DNA of 64,000 bases from Diatrype stigma (lineage: Eukaryota; Ascomycota; Sordariomycetes; Xylariales; Diatrypaceae). How positions within the stretch are numbered: position 1 is the stretch's first letter; every line of letters begins with the position of its first letter. Positions 22,601-33,796 of the stretch are shown here, one piece after another. The DNA lies in the NCBI GenBank assembly GCA_022225965.2, contig JAKJXP020000011.1:496001-560000 (forward strand), in the 5' to 3' direction. The position numbers and the translations under genes were made by a program. The notes under the pieces are model-generated. The model was not told the DNA's origin. It did no database searches and saw nothing but the letters and a program-made list of their open reading frames with translations.

Positions 22601-25600
22601 TAAGCGCAAACGAAATAACGATATGCCGGTTTTAAGTAATAAAAAGAAATTTAAAATCGACGCTGCTTTTAAAAAATCCGATTATTCGTATTTCGTAACC
22701 GAATTCGACGATTCCGATTTGGATTTTTAAAAGGCCTTTATATCGTATTGCGTAAAATTTTATGGCTAATAAATAATTCTTTTATAAGACTTTTTGCAAT
22801 TAAAAGACGATTTAATAACGACGATTCGGCAATAATAAATAAATAACTTAATAAAAACGATAATAAGGAATAAAAGCAATTTTATTTTTTTACTTTTCCG
22901 GATATTAAAAAAAGGGTACGATTTAAATCTAAATCCGTTTTTAAATTTTTGGTTAAGATAATATTAATTTATAACCATTTCGAATATTTTATTAAAATAG
23001 TCTTTAATAGTGGCTATTTTATACCGGTTATATTATTCTTTAAATGCCGATAATGGAAATTGCCCATTTTTAAACGAAACAAAATCAGGAAAATAATATC
23101 CTTCGACGCTATTTATATAAAAAATGCCGGGCGATATTATATTAATGCCTTAATTTTTCGACATTAAAAGGATTATTTTTTTCGTTTAAATTTTAAATTA
23201 AGCAGTATAAACGATAAATATAATATTATCCTTTTTTATTAATAATTAAAAATGCATTAGCTTATTAATTTTTTCGATAATTCCGATAAGATTACGTTTT
23301 TTTCCGAGTTTTGTCGTAAGAATTGCATTAATTATGCCGTTATTAATTAAATTGCCAATTTATTAAATAACAAAAAACTAAATCCGTTAAAAGGAATATC
23401 CAAGGAATTTAAAGAATTTATATCCATTATAACGAAAAAAACAAGCCAAAGGTTTTTTAATTATGAATTATGGAATTACGCTATTAATTTATAAAAAAAA
23501 AAAATACCCTTATAGGAACCTTTTTATGTAATAAAAAAAAAAAATTTAACGTATTTAAGTTTTGGTTAAAAGATATATTTAATATGGGCCGAATCCGAAA
23601 ATTAATTTTCTTTTATGCTTTTTTCTTTATGTTTATTCCGAAACCGAATTTTAATAATCTTTTAAAACCCGTTATTAATTATCGAGGCTTAAATGTTATT
23701 ATTATTTTTATTCGTTATTTAATTCTATTCATTAACGAAATGCAAATTTAATTTCGTATCGCCAAATGGTTTATTAAAATTAATTTAAAAACAGGCTTTA
23801 ATTTAATTAAAATTAAAAAAAGCAACGAATAAAAATTAACATTTAAATACAAATATGGATTATTCGAATATATTATAATACCTTTTGGTTTTATTAATGT
23901 ATTAATTATTTTTTAAGCCATAATAAATAATATTTTTAAAAACCTTATCGATATTAATTTAATGGTATATATTAATGACTTATTTATTTACGCTAAAACC
24001 AAAAAATAGCATAATAAATTAATTAAAAAGGTCCTATATAAATTAATTAAGCATTATTTCGCTATTGTTTCGTATAAATGCAAATAAACGGTATACAAAA
24101 TCGAATATTTTGGTTATATTATCGGTCGGAAAGGCATTTCCATGGCCCAAAATAAGGTGGAATGCATTAATCGATAAAAATCTCCTAAAATCCTTAAGAA
24201 GTTTTAATAATTTATTGGTTTCGCAAATTTTTATCGTCGCTTTATTAAAAACTTTTTTAATATCGCTAAACCCATTATTAGCATTAATAAAAAAGATTCC
24301 AAATTATGGAAATGAATTAATAAAATAAATTATGCCTTTTATAATTTTAAGCATAAATTTATTTAAGCATTTATTTTAATTTATTTCGATCTTAAGAAAT
24401 AAATTTATATCGAAACAAATACTTTCGATTTCGTAATCGGCGCAATAATGTTCCAAAAGAATAATAAAGGAAAATTCCGATTAGTTGCTTTTTATTTTCA
24501 TAAATTTATGCCGATAAAAATGAATTACAAAATTCATAACAAAAAATTGCTAACGATTGTCGACTTTTTCGATAAATAAAAACAATATTTCGAAAAAGCT
24601 AAATATCGTATTAAAGTTTTTTTAAATTATTAAAACTTCGCTTATTTTATAATAATCAAGGTATTAAATAAACGATAAACAAAATAGACTTAATAATTAT
24701 TTTCGTATTAATTTATTATTAATTACCGATCCGGCAGGCAAAATAAAAAAGCCGATATTTTTTTTTTAATTAAATTAATATCGGCCTAAAAAAAGGGGAA
24801 TTAAAAACCAGCCGATTACGTCGGTTTTGTAAAAAAAACATTTTTCGCATTTTATAGAACTTACGTTTATGGCTTTAGCTTCGGTTATTTTAATTTCGGA
24901 AAAACTATATAACGTTTCAACGCTTAAATGGCATTCCGAATTTATAAATAAAATTAAATCCTTAATAAAAAAGGATCCTATGTATATGAAAAAAATGGCA
25001 TTACCAAATAAAGACATTAAAATTAAAAACGAATTATTATATCGTAAAAAAAGATTTTAAGTCCTTTCCGAATTCCAATAAAAGGTTATAAAATCCGAAT
25101 ATAATACCTTAATTATAAGACATATAAATATAAATAAAACGTTAAAACTTATTATACGGAACTTTTAATAACTAAATTTAAAATTATTAATTCGAAAATT
25201 TATTAACGGCTATTACGATTATTAATAAAATAAAATTTTTAAATACGTATTTTACGGTTTTTTATAGCCCATGGAATTATATTATTATTTATGGCATACG
25301 ATTATAATGGATTTTATTATTAACCTTTTTTTCTTTAATGGATATAATTCGATATGGATTATAATAAATTCCTTTATTAAAATAATTTATTTTATACCTT
25401 TTAAAATAAAAGAAAAGATTGCCGCGGATTTTATTAAAATTTTTGCGAGATCTTATTAAAAATTACATGGAATATTTTTCGATATTATTTTAAATAGGAA
25501 TTCCAGATTTATTATATATTTCTGACGCAATTTCCTTAAATTAATAAGAATTAAGTTATGCATAAATATAGCTTTATATTTATAAACGAATAATTAAATT

Positions 25601-26457
25601 AAAAAATTAAATTAAATTCTTAAAGTTTATTTTAAAGCCTTCGTTAATTACGAAATGTTTAATTAAGAAAATTTATTGCTTACGGCCGAATTTATATATA
25701 ATAATATTAAATTAGCCTTTATGCATATAATTCTTTTTTACGCCAATTATGGCTATTATTTTATAGCATATAATTTATTGCTAAGCTTTTTTTGTAATTT
25801 AAGTAATTAAATATACGCATATTAAATAATCCAGATATATAAAAACGCTTAGAAATACTTAAAAAAAAGCAAAAAAAAAAAATAAAGCATTAAATCGATA
25901 AAAGACGAAAAAAAATATCTTCTTTAAAAAAGAAATAATTAATTATGCTTAATAATAAAAACATTAAAACGAAGCGCTTTATTAAAAAGCTAAATAAAAA
26001 AATATAAAATCCATATAAAATCCAAAAGATAATTTCCTTTATTATTATTAAACTTACGTTATTTAAGAATTGGAAAATTTATAATACGTTTTATATATTA
26101 TTTATTAAATCATATCGCGTTAATAATTAAATATCGCTTAATTTTAATTAAGTTTTACGGAATGCTATATTAATTAAGGCAAACGAATATTAAATAAATA
26201 AAATAATAAACTTCTTAAAAACTTAAAAATACGTAAAATATTTAATTAAATAAAAGAATTATCCTATTAAAAAATACTGGACTTAAAAATTATATAACCA
26301 TTTTAATAACGAAAGTATTAAATAAGCTGTTTTATTATTTTATTAATAATACCTAAATAAATTAATTAATTTACGGATATCGATAACTTTGTTCTTTATA
26401 TTATTTCCGATTTAAGCTTCATCGCTTAAAAACGAGCTTTAAAAAAAGAAAAAATAA

Positions 26458-26784
26458 TATTATACGGAGATATTTCGGATTAATAATAACTGCAATTATT
26501 ATTAATTGCAGGATATATTAAAATATATTTCGTTTTTTGCTGTAGGAAATATTAAAATGCATTTCTGCTTAATATAGCTATTAAGGTTATAACAACGAAA
26601 GCCGCGGAAGTTAAAAATAAAGGATACGTATTAATACGTACTTATAAATTGCTGTATATAAATATTCCGTCGAATTCCCTTCGACGTCTCCTAGATTTTA
26701 GCTCTTTAGTACGCTCCTTGAGACCATATAAAATTATAAGCTGATTTGTTCTATACGTTCCAAGCCCTACAAGCCCTTGTCATA
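26458..26784 (+). repeat. 3' LTR (327 bp)
   Basis: Same length as the 5' copy, starts TATTATACGG and ends CTTGTCATA. The decay pattern is the mirror image: its first part is heavily changed to A/T, while its last ~200 bp keep C and G (for example TCGAATTCCCTTCGACG where the 5' copy has TTAAATTCCCTTTAACG). Confidence 0.92.
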
Positions 26785-26789
26785 AGCCG

Positions 26790-29044
26790 TATATTATGGA
26801 GCCACGCCTAGAATACTGCCGCGTACTTCGTGTGTCTGTCCTCTTTGCCTTTCACGCCAAGGGAAAATAACGAGTACGGTACGTTGATGCACTGCGTGTT
26901 GATAAGCCCTATAGAGACAGAAAACAAGGCTGTCCAGTGAATAGTTCGTGATGCTAGTAGTTAATACAGTTCATATTGTACTCCCTGCTTCTTGAGTTAT
27001 TGTTTCGCACAGATCTTAGGCTTATCAAAGAGGCAGCCGAATGCCAAAAAAAGGTGTTCCAATTAACTACATACAAACCCTAGGAGAAAAGATAATGAGG
27101 CCAGGTTGGTTGGTATCCCTGATGCCGGGTGCGGGTGGCCGTGATAAGCGCATGGATAGTGGCGATCTTAGTATCTCGGAAAATACTATCGGGCATATGG
27201 TCCCGTTGCGGTGTTTACCAGCCACTTCGATGTCACAATAGCACGAGCCAGGCCCTGTACGGTACATTCTGTGTAGGGCGTCGAGCGTCACATCGAGAAC
27301 TCAAGTGATTTCCGAACTTCGTGCATTATATGGTAGCAGCGTCTACTGTTGAAAGATCAGGGATTGCGAGTATGTGCTCTCGTTAGTTGAAATAATCCAG
27401 TTATAGTTAGGTAGTTAGCTGGGTACAATACGAGTTGCTTTATCATCACCTTCAGATTTCCTAGGATACCTAGGGCAACAACTAAATGGCTTGAATTTCA
27501 AATCCCGTAGCGGCCCCAGTTGCCTACAATTACGTGCAGGGTAATTATGTCCTACATGCGTTTCCCTACAGTCTGGCATCACTTCCCCAGGAAATGTGAC
27601 CTATGGACCCCCCTGCCTTATACTAGCTTGACCCGAACATCACGCGGAACTCAAGGGAAAGTCTGGTAGGACGGGAGAGCCCGCTTCCTCGAACCTGAGG
27701 ACTGAAACCAAGGGGATTGAAGAGCTGCTGATCGAACAAGGCAGATCTCGCCCACCATTGACCAACGTCCCTGCAAATGACGGCAATATGCTAACGTGCT
27801 AGTTATCTAGAGTCTACTAGTTAGACAGTGTCCAATGTCTAAGAGGCAGAATCAAACCGTTTCATGAACTGCAGCTAACCCCAATGTAAGATCTACAGTA
27901 AATTGCGCGAGATCCGTCAAAATCAAAAAGCCCAAAGAGCCCTGGAGCTTCTCCCACCCTGGCTGAGGATCATAATAACAATTGGTACCCTGATCCTACC
28001 ATATCATAGCGGCTTGCTCACCCCTGGCCCTCAGATATATATAAGACGTGAATTAAGAACCGACAAAGCTCTTCGCAACCACTAGTTACGATCTCTCAAC
28101 AAATACTATGCCAGGATAAGGAGCGCAAGGTCACGATCAAGTGACTAGGGGCGCAAGTTACACACCAGGTTAACGAATAATGCTATCACAATAATCGGGC
28201 CCTATTATGTAGGCTCATCATGTCGACGTGGATACACCTAAGTATGTCTCTCCACTGTTCTTGGAACAATAAAGTTCTTAATAAGAACCCCCACAGGGCA
28301 TAGGCAGGACCCGGCCGACTGTCGGCATTACTACATCTTGAACATAGCGACAAGTCATGAAATCTGCTCATGTAATACGTCTATTCGTTGCTTTCTCATG
28401 TAGAAGTCGCCAGAGACTTCGGTCCATAAAATAGCATATCTACCTGACTATGTCGTCTGCATGCAACCCACCCTATCTTACAAAAGCCAAGATAGATCCC
28501 TAGTCACGGAAAGTAGTTTCTCGATATAGAGTAGATCATTAGTCTGATACCAATCATGTAGGCGCTCAACAGTGTCATCCGGCCAATTATCCGGAACGCG
28601 TGGCGGGCCATATCGATTATTTTTTTGGTGGCTATTCGATTCTTTCTACGAATAGTCTCGTCGTCTATCAACGCCATTGCTGGTTTGGAATCTTAGACCG
28701 TAGCATTTGCCAGCAAACTCCGATCCCCATTCTTCTTTAAAACGTGTGCAATGGACATGATGATGGGTAAAAAAGCAGATTCTCCCCCTCCAAAAGCCAT
28801 AATTCCGAAATGAATCCATCCATTTTAAGCCCGGGGTATCAATACTGAAACTTTTCTTTCATCTCAAACTACAGAACCGAACAAAAGAAAGGGAGTGGGG
28901 CCAAAAAAACAACCTCCAACATATCCAAGATAAATAAATAAAAATAAAGGTAAAAACAAGCCAATCGTGTCCATCCATGTGTACGTGTATATGTATGTGT
29001 TTGTGTTGAAAGCGTGAGAAGAGATACAATAAATGCATTAATAA
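26790..29044. other. Gene-free spacer
   Basis: No supported gene between the retrotransposon and the velvet gene. The last 300 bases or so are A-rich and probably the 3' UTR of the velvet gene (minus strand). Confidence 0.4.
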
Positions 29045-30693
29045 CTATGTCGAATGCTTCGGCTCCATGCCGGGATGTCCGTGGATATGGCTAAAATACG
29101 ACGGGTTGTTCATGCTGTTGAAGCCGCCCATGGCGTCCGAGGGCATGCCAGGCGACTGCGGCGTCCTCAGGCCGTGGTCTCCGATCTGGTGATATTCGTA
29201 CGGAGTCTCGAATATCGGATAGCCGTCTGGGGAAAAGCTCGTGGGCATAGAATGCGATCCGCTCGAATTCGAATGGGGCGGGGCGCTAACGTAGGCTGGC
29301 AAGGCACCGCCGCCGCCACCGCCACCATTGGGAAATGATGCCGTCGTGTTGCTGGGGTACTGTGACATTGGATACGCCCCTACAGGGGTCTCGGGCGAAG
29401 ATACCGATATGCTATTCGAATGATGGATGTGTGCCGGGCCAGAACTGTTGGGCATGGACGCTGTATTGGTGGGCGTCTGTGCTTGTGATACATTATGAGC
29501 ATATCCGGAGCTTGTATCGACGCCGTAATGGGCTTGTTGCCCGCCTGTGAAATGAAAGGTGTCCATGGGGGCGCTTTGGGTTGGGGAAGGACTGAAGTGT
29601 ATTGATGTGCCAAATTGCGACCCATGCTGGCGGAGCGGCGCCATAAGTGTCGGCAACATGGGCCCGCTGGATGAGGGTTGAGAATAAGACGTGTGTTGTA
29701 GTGAGGAAGGCGTAGTAGGATTATAACCCATAATGGCCGTTGCTCCGGGTGGAATAGATGTGCTGGGACTTATCGATGCGGATCCAATGCGCCGCCGGTG
29801 GTGAGGGCGTTCTTCGCCATAAGCAGAGGCTCCTTGGTACGGGTTTGTATCGTAGAAAGGCTGTCCCTGCGAACTAATCGAGTCGCGAGCACCACGTGCT
29901 TGTGGTGGCAAGTCGTCATCTGGTTCCCCCCTCACGTGCCTCATGCGCTTCAGGTTCCTAGCCATTTCTTCGTGGCGTTGATCAACCGCCTTCTGCTTTG
30001 GGGTCTTGCGTACTCGTAAGCGCACTCCTTGGTCGCTGAGTGATCGTGTTAGAAACGTGGATTCGCTCAACCCCTTAAAAATCCTTGCCGACTGAACTTC
30101 GAAGACGTCGGAGAGCACTGAGGTCAGGTGGGCGACCTCTCTGGACATTAAATCGATCTGGAGCAAGTCGAAACGGATCCTGTAAAAGCCTTCCTTCTTT
30201 ACCGCGAGGTCCCCGAATACAAAAAATGCCGTCTCTACGTTATCAATGTCCTTCAGCTTATGAAGTGACGAGACCGTCGACCCTGTGAGCGCATTTTGTG
30301 TAGGAGGCCCCTGTGGGCTCTTTCTACCAGACTTTTCAGTATCGGTGTCCTCGAGAATCGCTGAGACGAATAGGTAAGGGCTCTGTATATGGAGAGAAGA
30401 AACTGGGTCGTTGATAACCAGGGCGAGAATCGGTGGTGGGTCGACAGGCTTCTTGTCTTTATCCTTCACCCCAGCAACTTTAGCATGTCGAGGCTGTTGT
30501 CGCACAACCAAAGTCCACGGCCTACGTATCTTTCTTGTTAATAGTCCACGTGGGAAAATGTCATGGATCTGGTGGGGGCCGTTTATACGTACGGTTTCTC
30601 TGCAGGTATATGGGGTGAAACCCGAGGCACAGGGTTGGTAACGTGTGATATATGACCATGGCTTGGGCCAAGCCATTGCTGATGATGTTGCAT
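29045..30693 (-). CDS. vosA: Velvet-family regulator, VosA-like
   Basis: Two exons: 30593-30693 and 29045-30521 (donor GTACGT, branch-like CTATTAAC, acceptor CGTAG), 525 aa. The start at 30693 was chosen because it puts exon 1 in frame across the intron (HIPAEKP joined to PWTLVVRQQP). Reading straight through the intron gives an unrelated N-terminus. The velvet domain covers about residues 33-215: WTLVVRQQPRHAKVAG, KPVDPPPILALVI, SPYLFVSAIL, TVSSLHKLKDIDN, FFVFGDLAVKKEG, ESTFLTRSLSDQGVRLRVRK. A basic stretch follows (KRMRHVRG, RPHHRRR), likely the nuclear signal, then a long disordered tail rich in Ser, Pro, Gly and His with a Gly8 run. Velvet proteins bind DNA through an NF-kappaB-like fold and govern sporulation, spore viability and secondary metabolism. 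The N-terminal domain plus long C-tail favours VosA over VelB or VeA; VelC is the alternative. Confidence 0.88.
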
Positions 30694-33625
30694 CCTTGAT
30701 GTTAAGGCAGAGAAACGTTGTAAGGCGAGTAAATGAAGAATTAGGTGTCAGTTCGCCGTATAGTATTAACTCGGCCGGACGGCAAAGACATAAGCCAACT
30801 GTAGTCCCTGACCTATATCTCCGGCCGTATCCAAATCAGCGTGAAGCCAGTCAATGACCACGGCAGGAACAAAGAACGTCGTATGCTTGTGGCTGTGACA
30901 GATGATTTCTCAGATGAACATTCGATATTCTCCACAGGAGCTGGATCGGAATCCTCCTTCTTCCCACCATGGAATCTCGTGTGGCCCAGCGTGAGATCAG
31001 AAGATGACTGTATTTTAACTATAATGGTTAGCGCTGGGTGGTTAGGAGTCTGACGCTGAGCGATCAACCTAGTAAGTGGGATTCAAAAGGGCAAGATACA
31101 GTAAATATGGAAATATTTACCAACTTCGTGAGCGCTCTTTTCTTCGAGCCCTTTGCGTTTCGCAAGGTCAGAAGGGGTTTGGGAGAGATTCCAAGTCGCA
31201 ACAACTCGAACCGACAAGTATCATCAATTAATATGAAAAGCCCCCAGAAAGTCGATTATCCCATCCCCAAGACAAATATAGTGGTTGGATGTTAGTGGCG
31301 AGCCTGTAAATGTCGGAACCTAGCTGTGGATGCTTATGTGTTCGTCTATAACGATGATCGGTCTCGAACCACCAGTAATAGCAACTGGTGCTAAATCTTC
31401 GCCAAAAACAGCAATAATCGTTTCCAACCCAAGTCTCCCCCAGGCGTTCTTAACGAGCGATACTGATCGCGAATGGGGCGTGTCTTCTCTGCCTGAAAAA
31501 CTCCTCTGCACAGAAGTCTCGTTTTAAACCAACTCTCAACCCAGGACCCGTGGTCAACAGAAGCGATGATTGTATCCTCTGAAAGGGCGTAGTCTTTCTT
31601 CACTTCGCAAAAGCGTGCGCCCTATCGTAGGCTCTTCTCTGATGCTGGTGCAGGTTTCAGTACTACAACAGTACGCTCGGACGATGCGACAGGGAAGGAC
31701 TCCAATGTCAATATGATCGTGTTTTCAAGCTAGATTGGCGGTGGTATGTTAAGTTAGTTTGGATGATGTACTGTTGCGGCCGCGGGTAACTAGTCGTCAA
31801 CCTGTGTCAGATATCTGCCTAGATAGAATACGTACGCAACGGAGTGAGTCTCCCTTCTATACCCCACAGCGTGGTCTTGTCTTCCGGAATCATACAACGG
31901 TCGATCTTCCCCTGAAAATTGAAGGCTTCTGACGAAGGTGTGATAACAACACTATCACCACAACGGCTTTTCCAAAGCCGGGAACATAAATGATCCTTGT
32001 ACCACCCAGCCCAGCGACCTAGATGATATTGTTGAATCACTGCGGGCTCCAGGAGTTGCTTGGAACAGGTTGACGGCCTTGCGCATCAGCTAGTCGTCGG
32101 TATTGGCCGCCGCGACGGTTGGAGGTGAGTCCGCCACAATGATTCGGTAACTTGTGTTTGACAGGAAACGAGGCGATGGTCCTCGGGGAGATTAGTCTTC
32201 CAATAACGTTTTGGATTGTCTCGGATCATCGACTAGGCATGAGAGCAGGATGCTGGTCGACACAGTATGGAGTTGTCAGAAAGCTACGGCAATAGCTCGG
32301 CCTCGTTCGATATCGTTGAGCTTCCCCGAAGTATCGTCCAAACCCCGAGTCACTGGATAAGTGAACGAAAGGTGTCGAGAGAAGATACGCGGGAGGCGGC
32401 AGGTGAATCTGTCCAGGCACTTTGACTTGAAGCCGCGACTTTGTCGCGCTTGCAAAAGATCCAGGTGTGGTTCCGGGAACTCAACGCAATAGGCGTGGCG
32501 TGGAGTTGATATGGAGGGGATAATTAGGTTATATCAGATCACTTCCGAGTGGATATAGGCTAACTACCTAGGTAGACCACCTTACTCCATCAGAGCTCAC
32601 TAACTCAGGACGGCATAAGCCAGACCTTCACGCAAACGGCAGCGATATTACAGAGCAGTAACCCTATGAGACTCGCCCAAAGCAATGCAAGTAATGACCG
32701 CTGTGGGGACAGGAAGGATGACGACGATGGCAGGTCTGGAGTGATCTTCCGGCAAAAGCGTGTACATGCTTGACTAACCATTGGCCACACACACCTCTCC
32801 AATACGTACTGTACGGTGCCTGCTATCACATATCTACATATGCCCTGCCTACATGCCTACATGCCTACAGCCTACAGAGAGAGCTGCGCGTGCCGAGCCA
32901 GAGGCTGAGGTCGTCGACGCTTCTGACCGGGTGTTGGCAGTACGTTACGCCAAGGGCTGATTGTCATGCATGGGACGACTTGAAGCCCTAAAGGTAAGGA
33001 AATATGTACCTGTGCCAACCCGTTTGCATGCAGCATTGGGAGAACGCACATACGACGGCTGCGATGTACACACACACACAGTAGCAACCCTGCCATGCAT
33101 GAACGTTGTCGAGCCGGCAGTGGTCAGTCGTGCGGCGGAGTGGAGGCCAGCACTGACCGGTTCATGTGAAGGAAGTACTTGTACAGGTGAGCAAAGTAAT
33201 GGTTCGTTGGTCTGTGCAAATGCAGTGGATGGGCGACGGATTCGTGCCAACCCTGCATCAACAGATCTTCGAGCAACCTCGCAAATTGAACGCTTCCCTA
33301 GCTGCCTACGCGACCAGGAGCCCCGGCTCGACACCCTTGTCGGAAAACGGCATGACGGGAGCGGGAGCGAAACCATCTCCCTCAAGATATGTACCGTGTG
33401 AGGATCCGCGTGCCCCAAAAGATCATAGACTGGAAGAGTGCGTATGTATCAGTCTAGACTAGATCGCGGTAAAGGTCAGGACTAGCTAGAGAACGTCGAC
33501 GAATCCATCACACCTTTTGGGCTTCCATCGTAGAGGTCCGTCATCATCGCGAGCAAGCCACCCGTCGCACCCTCCATCAGCCTACCTGACTACCAGCCCA
33601 CCTTGATATGTTGATATGGCCAATG
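30694..33625. other. Long gene-free region upstream of the velvet gene
   Basis: About 2.9 kb without a supported gene, probably including an extended promoter and leader of the velvet gene. An overlapping sense/antisense pair of open frames at 32945-33418 was rejected. A short CA repeat (ACACACACAC) lies near 33070. Confidence 0.4.
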
Positions 33626-33796
33626 GGTTAGTAGTGTAGGGACTAGTAAAAAGACTAGCATAGGGACTAGTATAGGGACTGGTATAAGGCCTGGCGACTA
33701 TAGGAACTGGTGTAGGAACTGGTGTAGGAACTGGTGTAGGAACTGGTGTAGGGCCTGGTATAGGGACTGGTATAGGGACTGGTATAGGTACGGGGC
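33626..33796. repeat. 12-bp minisatellite
   Basis: About a dozen tandem units close to GGAACTGGTGTA / GGGACTGGTATA, with two irregular units in the middle. Because the unit length is a multiple of three, the minus strand reads as an open PVPT/PVPI repeat peptide; this is a by-product of the repeat, not evidence of a gene. Confidence 0.9.

Larger units (their letters stand above)
19345..26789 (+). mobile_element. Complete Ty3/Gypsy LTR retrotransposon, RIP-inactivated
   Basis: The element (19350-26784, 7435 bp) is bounded by two 327-bp direct LTRs and flanked by a perfect 5-bp duplication, AGCCG (19345-19349 and 26785-26789). The interior is extremely AT-rich with stops in every frame, but the Gypsy order is still readable on the plus strand. 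A reverse transcriptase remnant lies at about 23640-24230: VINYRGLN, FEYIIIPFGFINV, and VYINDLFIYAKT where YLDDILIYSKT is usual. An RNase H remnant is at 24360-24620 (LVAFYF, NKKLLTIVDFF). An integrase core is at 25260-25520 (MDFIINL..NGYNSIWIIINSFIK). Many Asp-to-Asn and Gln/Trp-to-stop changes fit RIP. A purine-rich tract precedes the 3' LTR (about 26438-26457). No functional protein is encoded. Confidence 0.93.

Noticed and set aside
22509..25459. Short open frames inside the AT-rich block
   Set aside because: Surviving gaps between stops in a RIP-degraded retrotransposon; some match integrase or RT remnants but none is a functional gene.
26790..29044. Searched for a gene next to the retrotransposon
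   Set aside because: Only short frames below 75 codons without family resemblance.
31355..31400. Another tRNA-like GGTTCGAGACC box
   Set aside because: Only the T-loop string matches; flanking bases do not form the T or acceptor stems.
32945..33418. Overlapping sense and antisense frames of about 150 codons
   Set aside because: Both open over the same bases, with no signal peptide, domain or splice structure to favour either.
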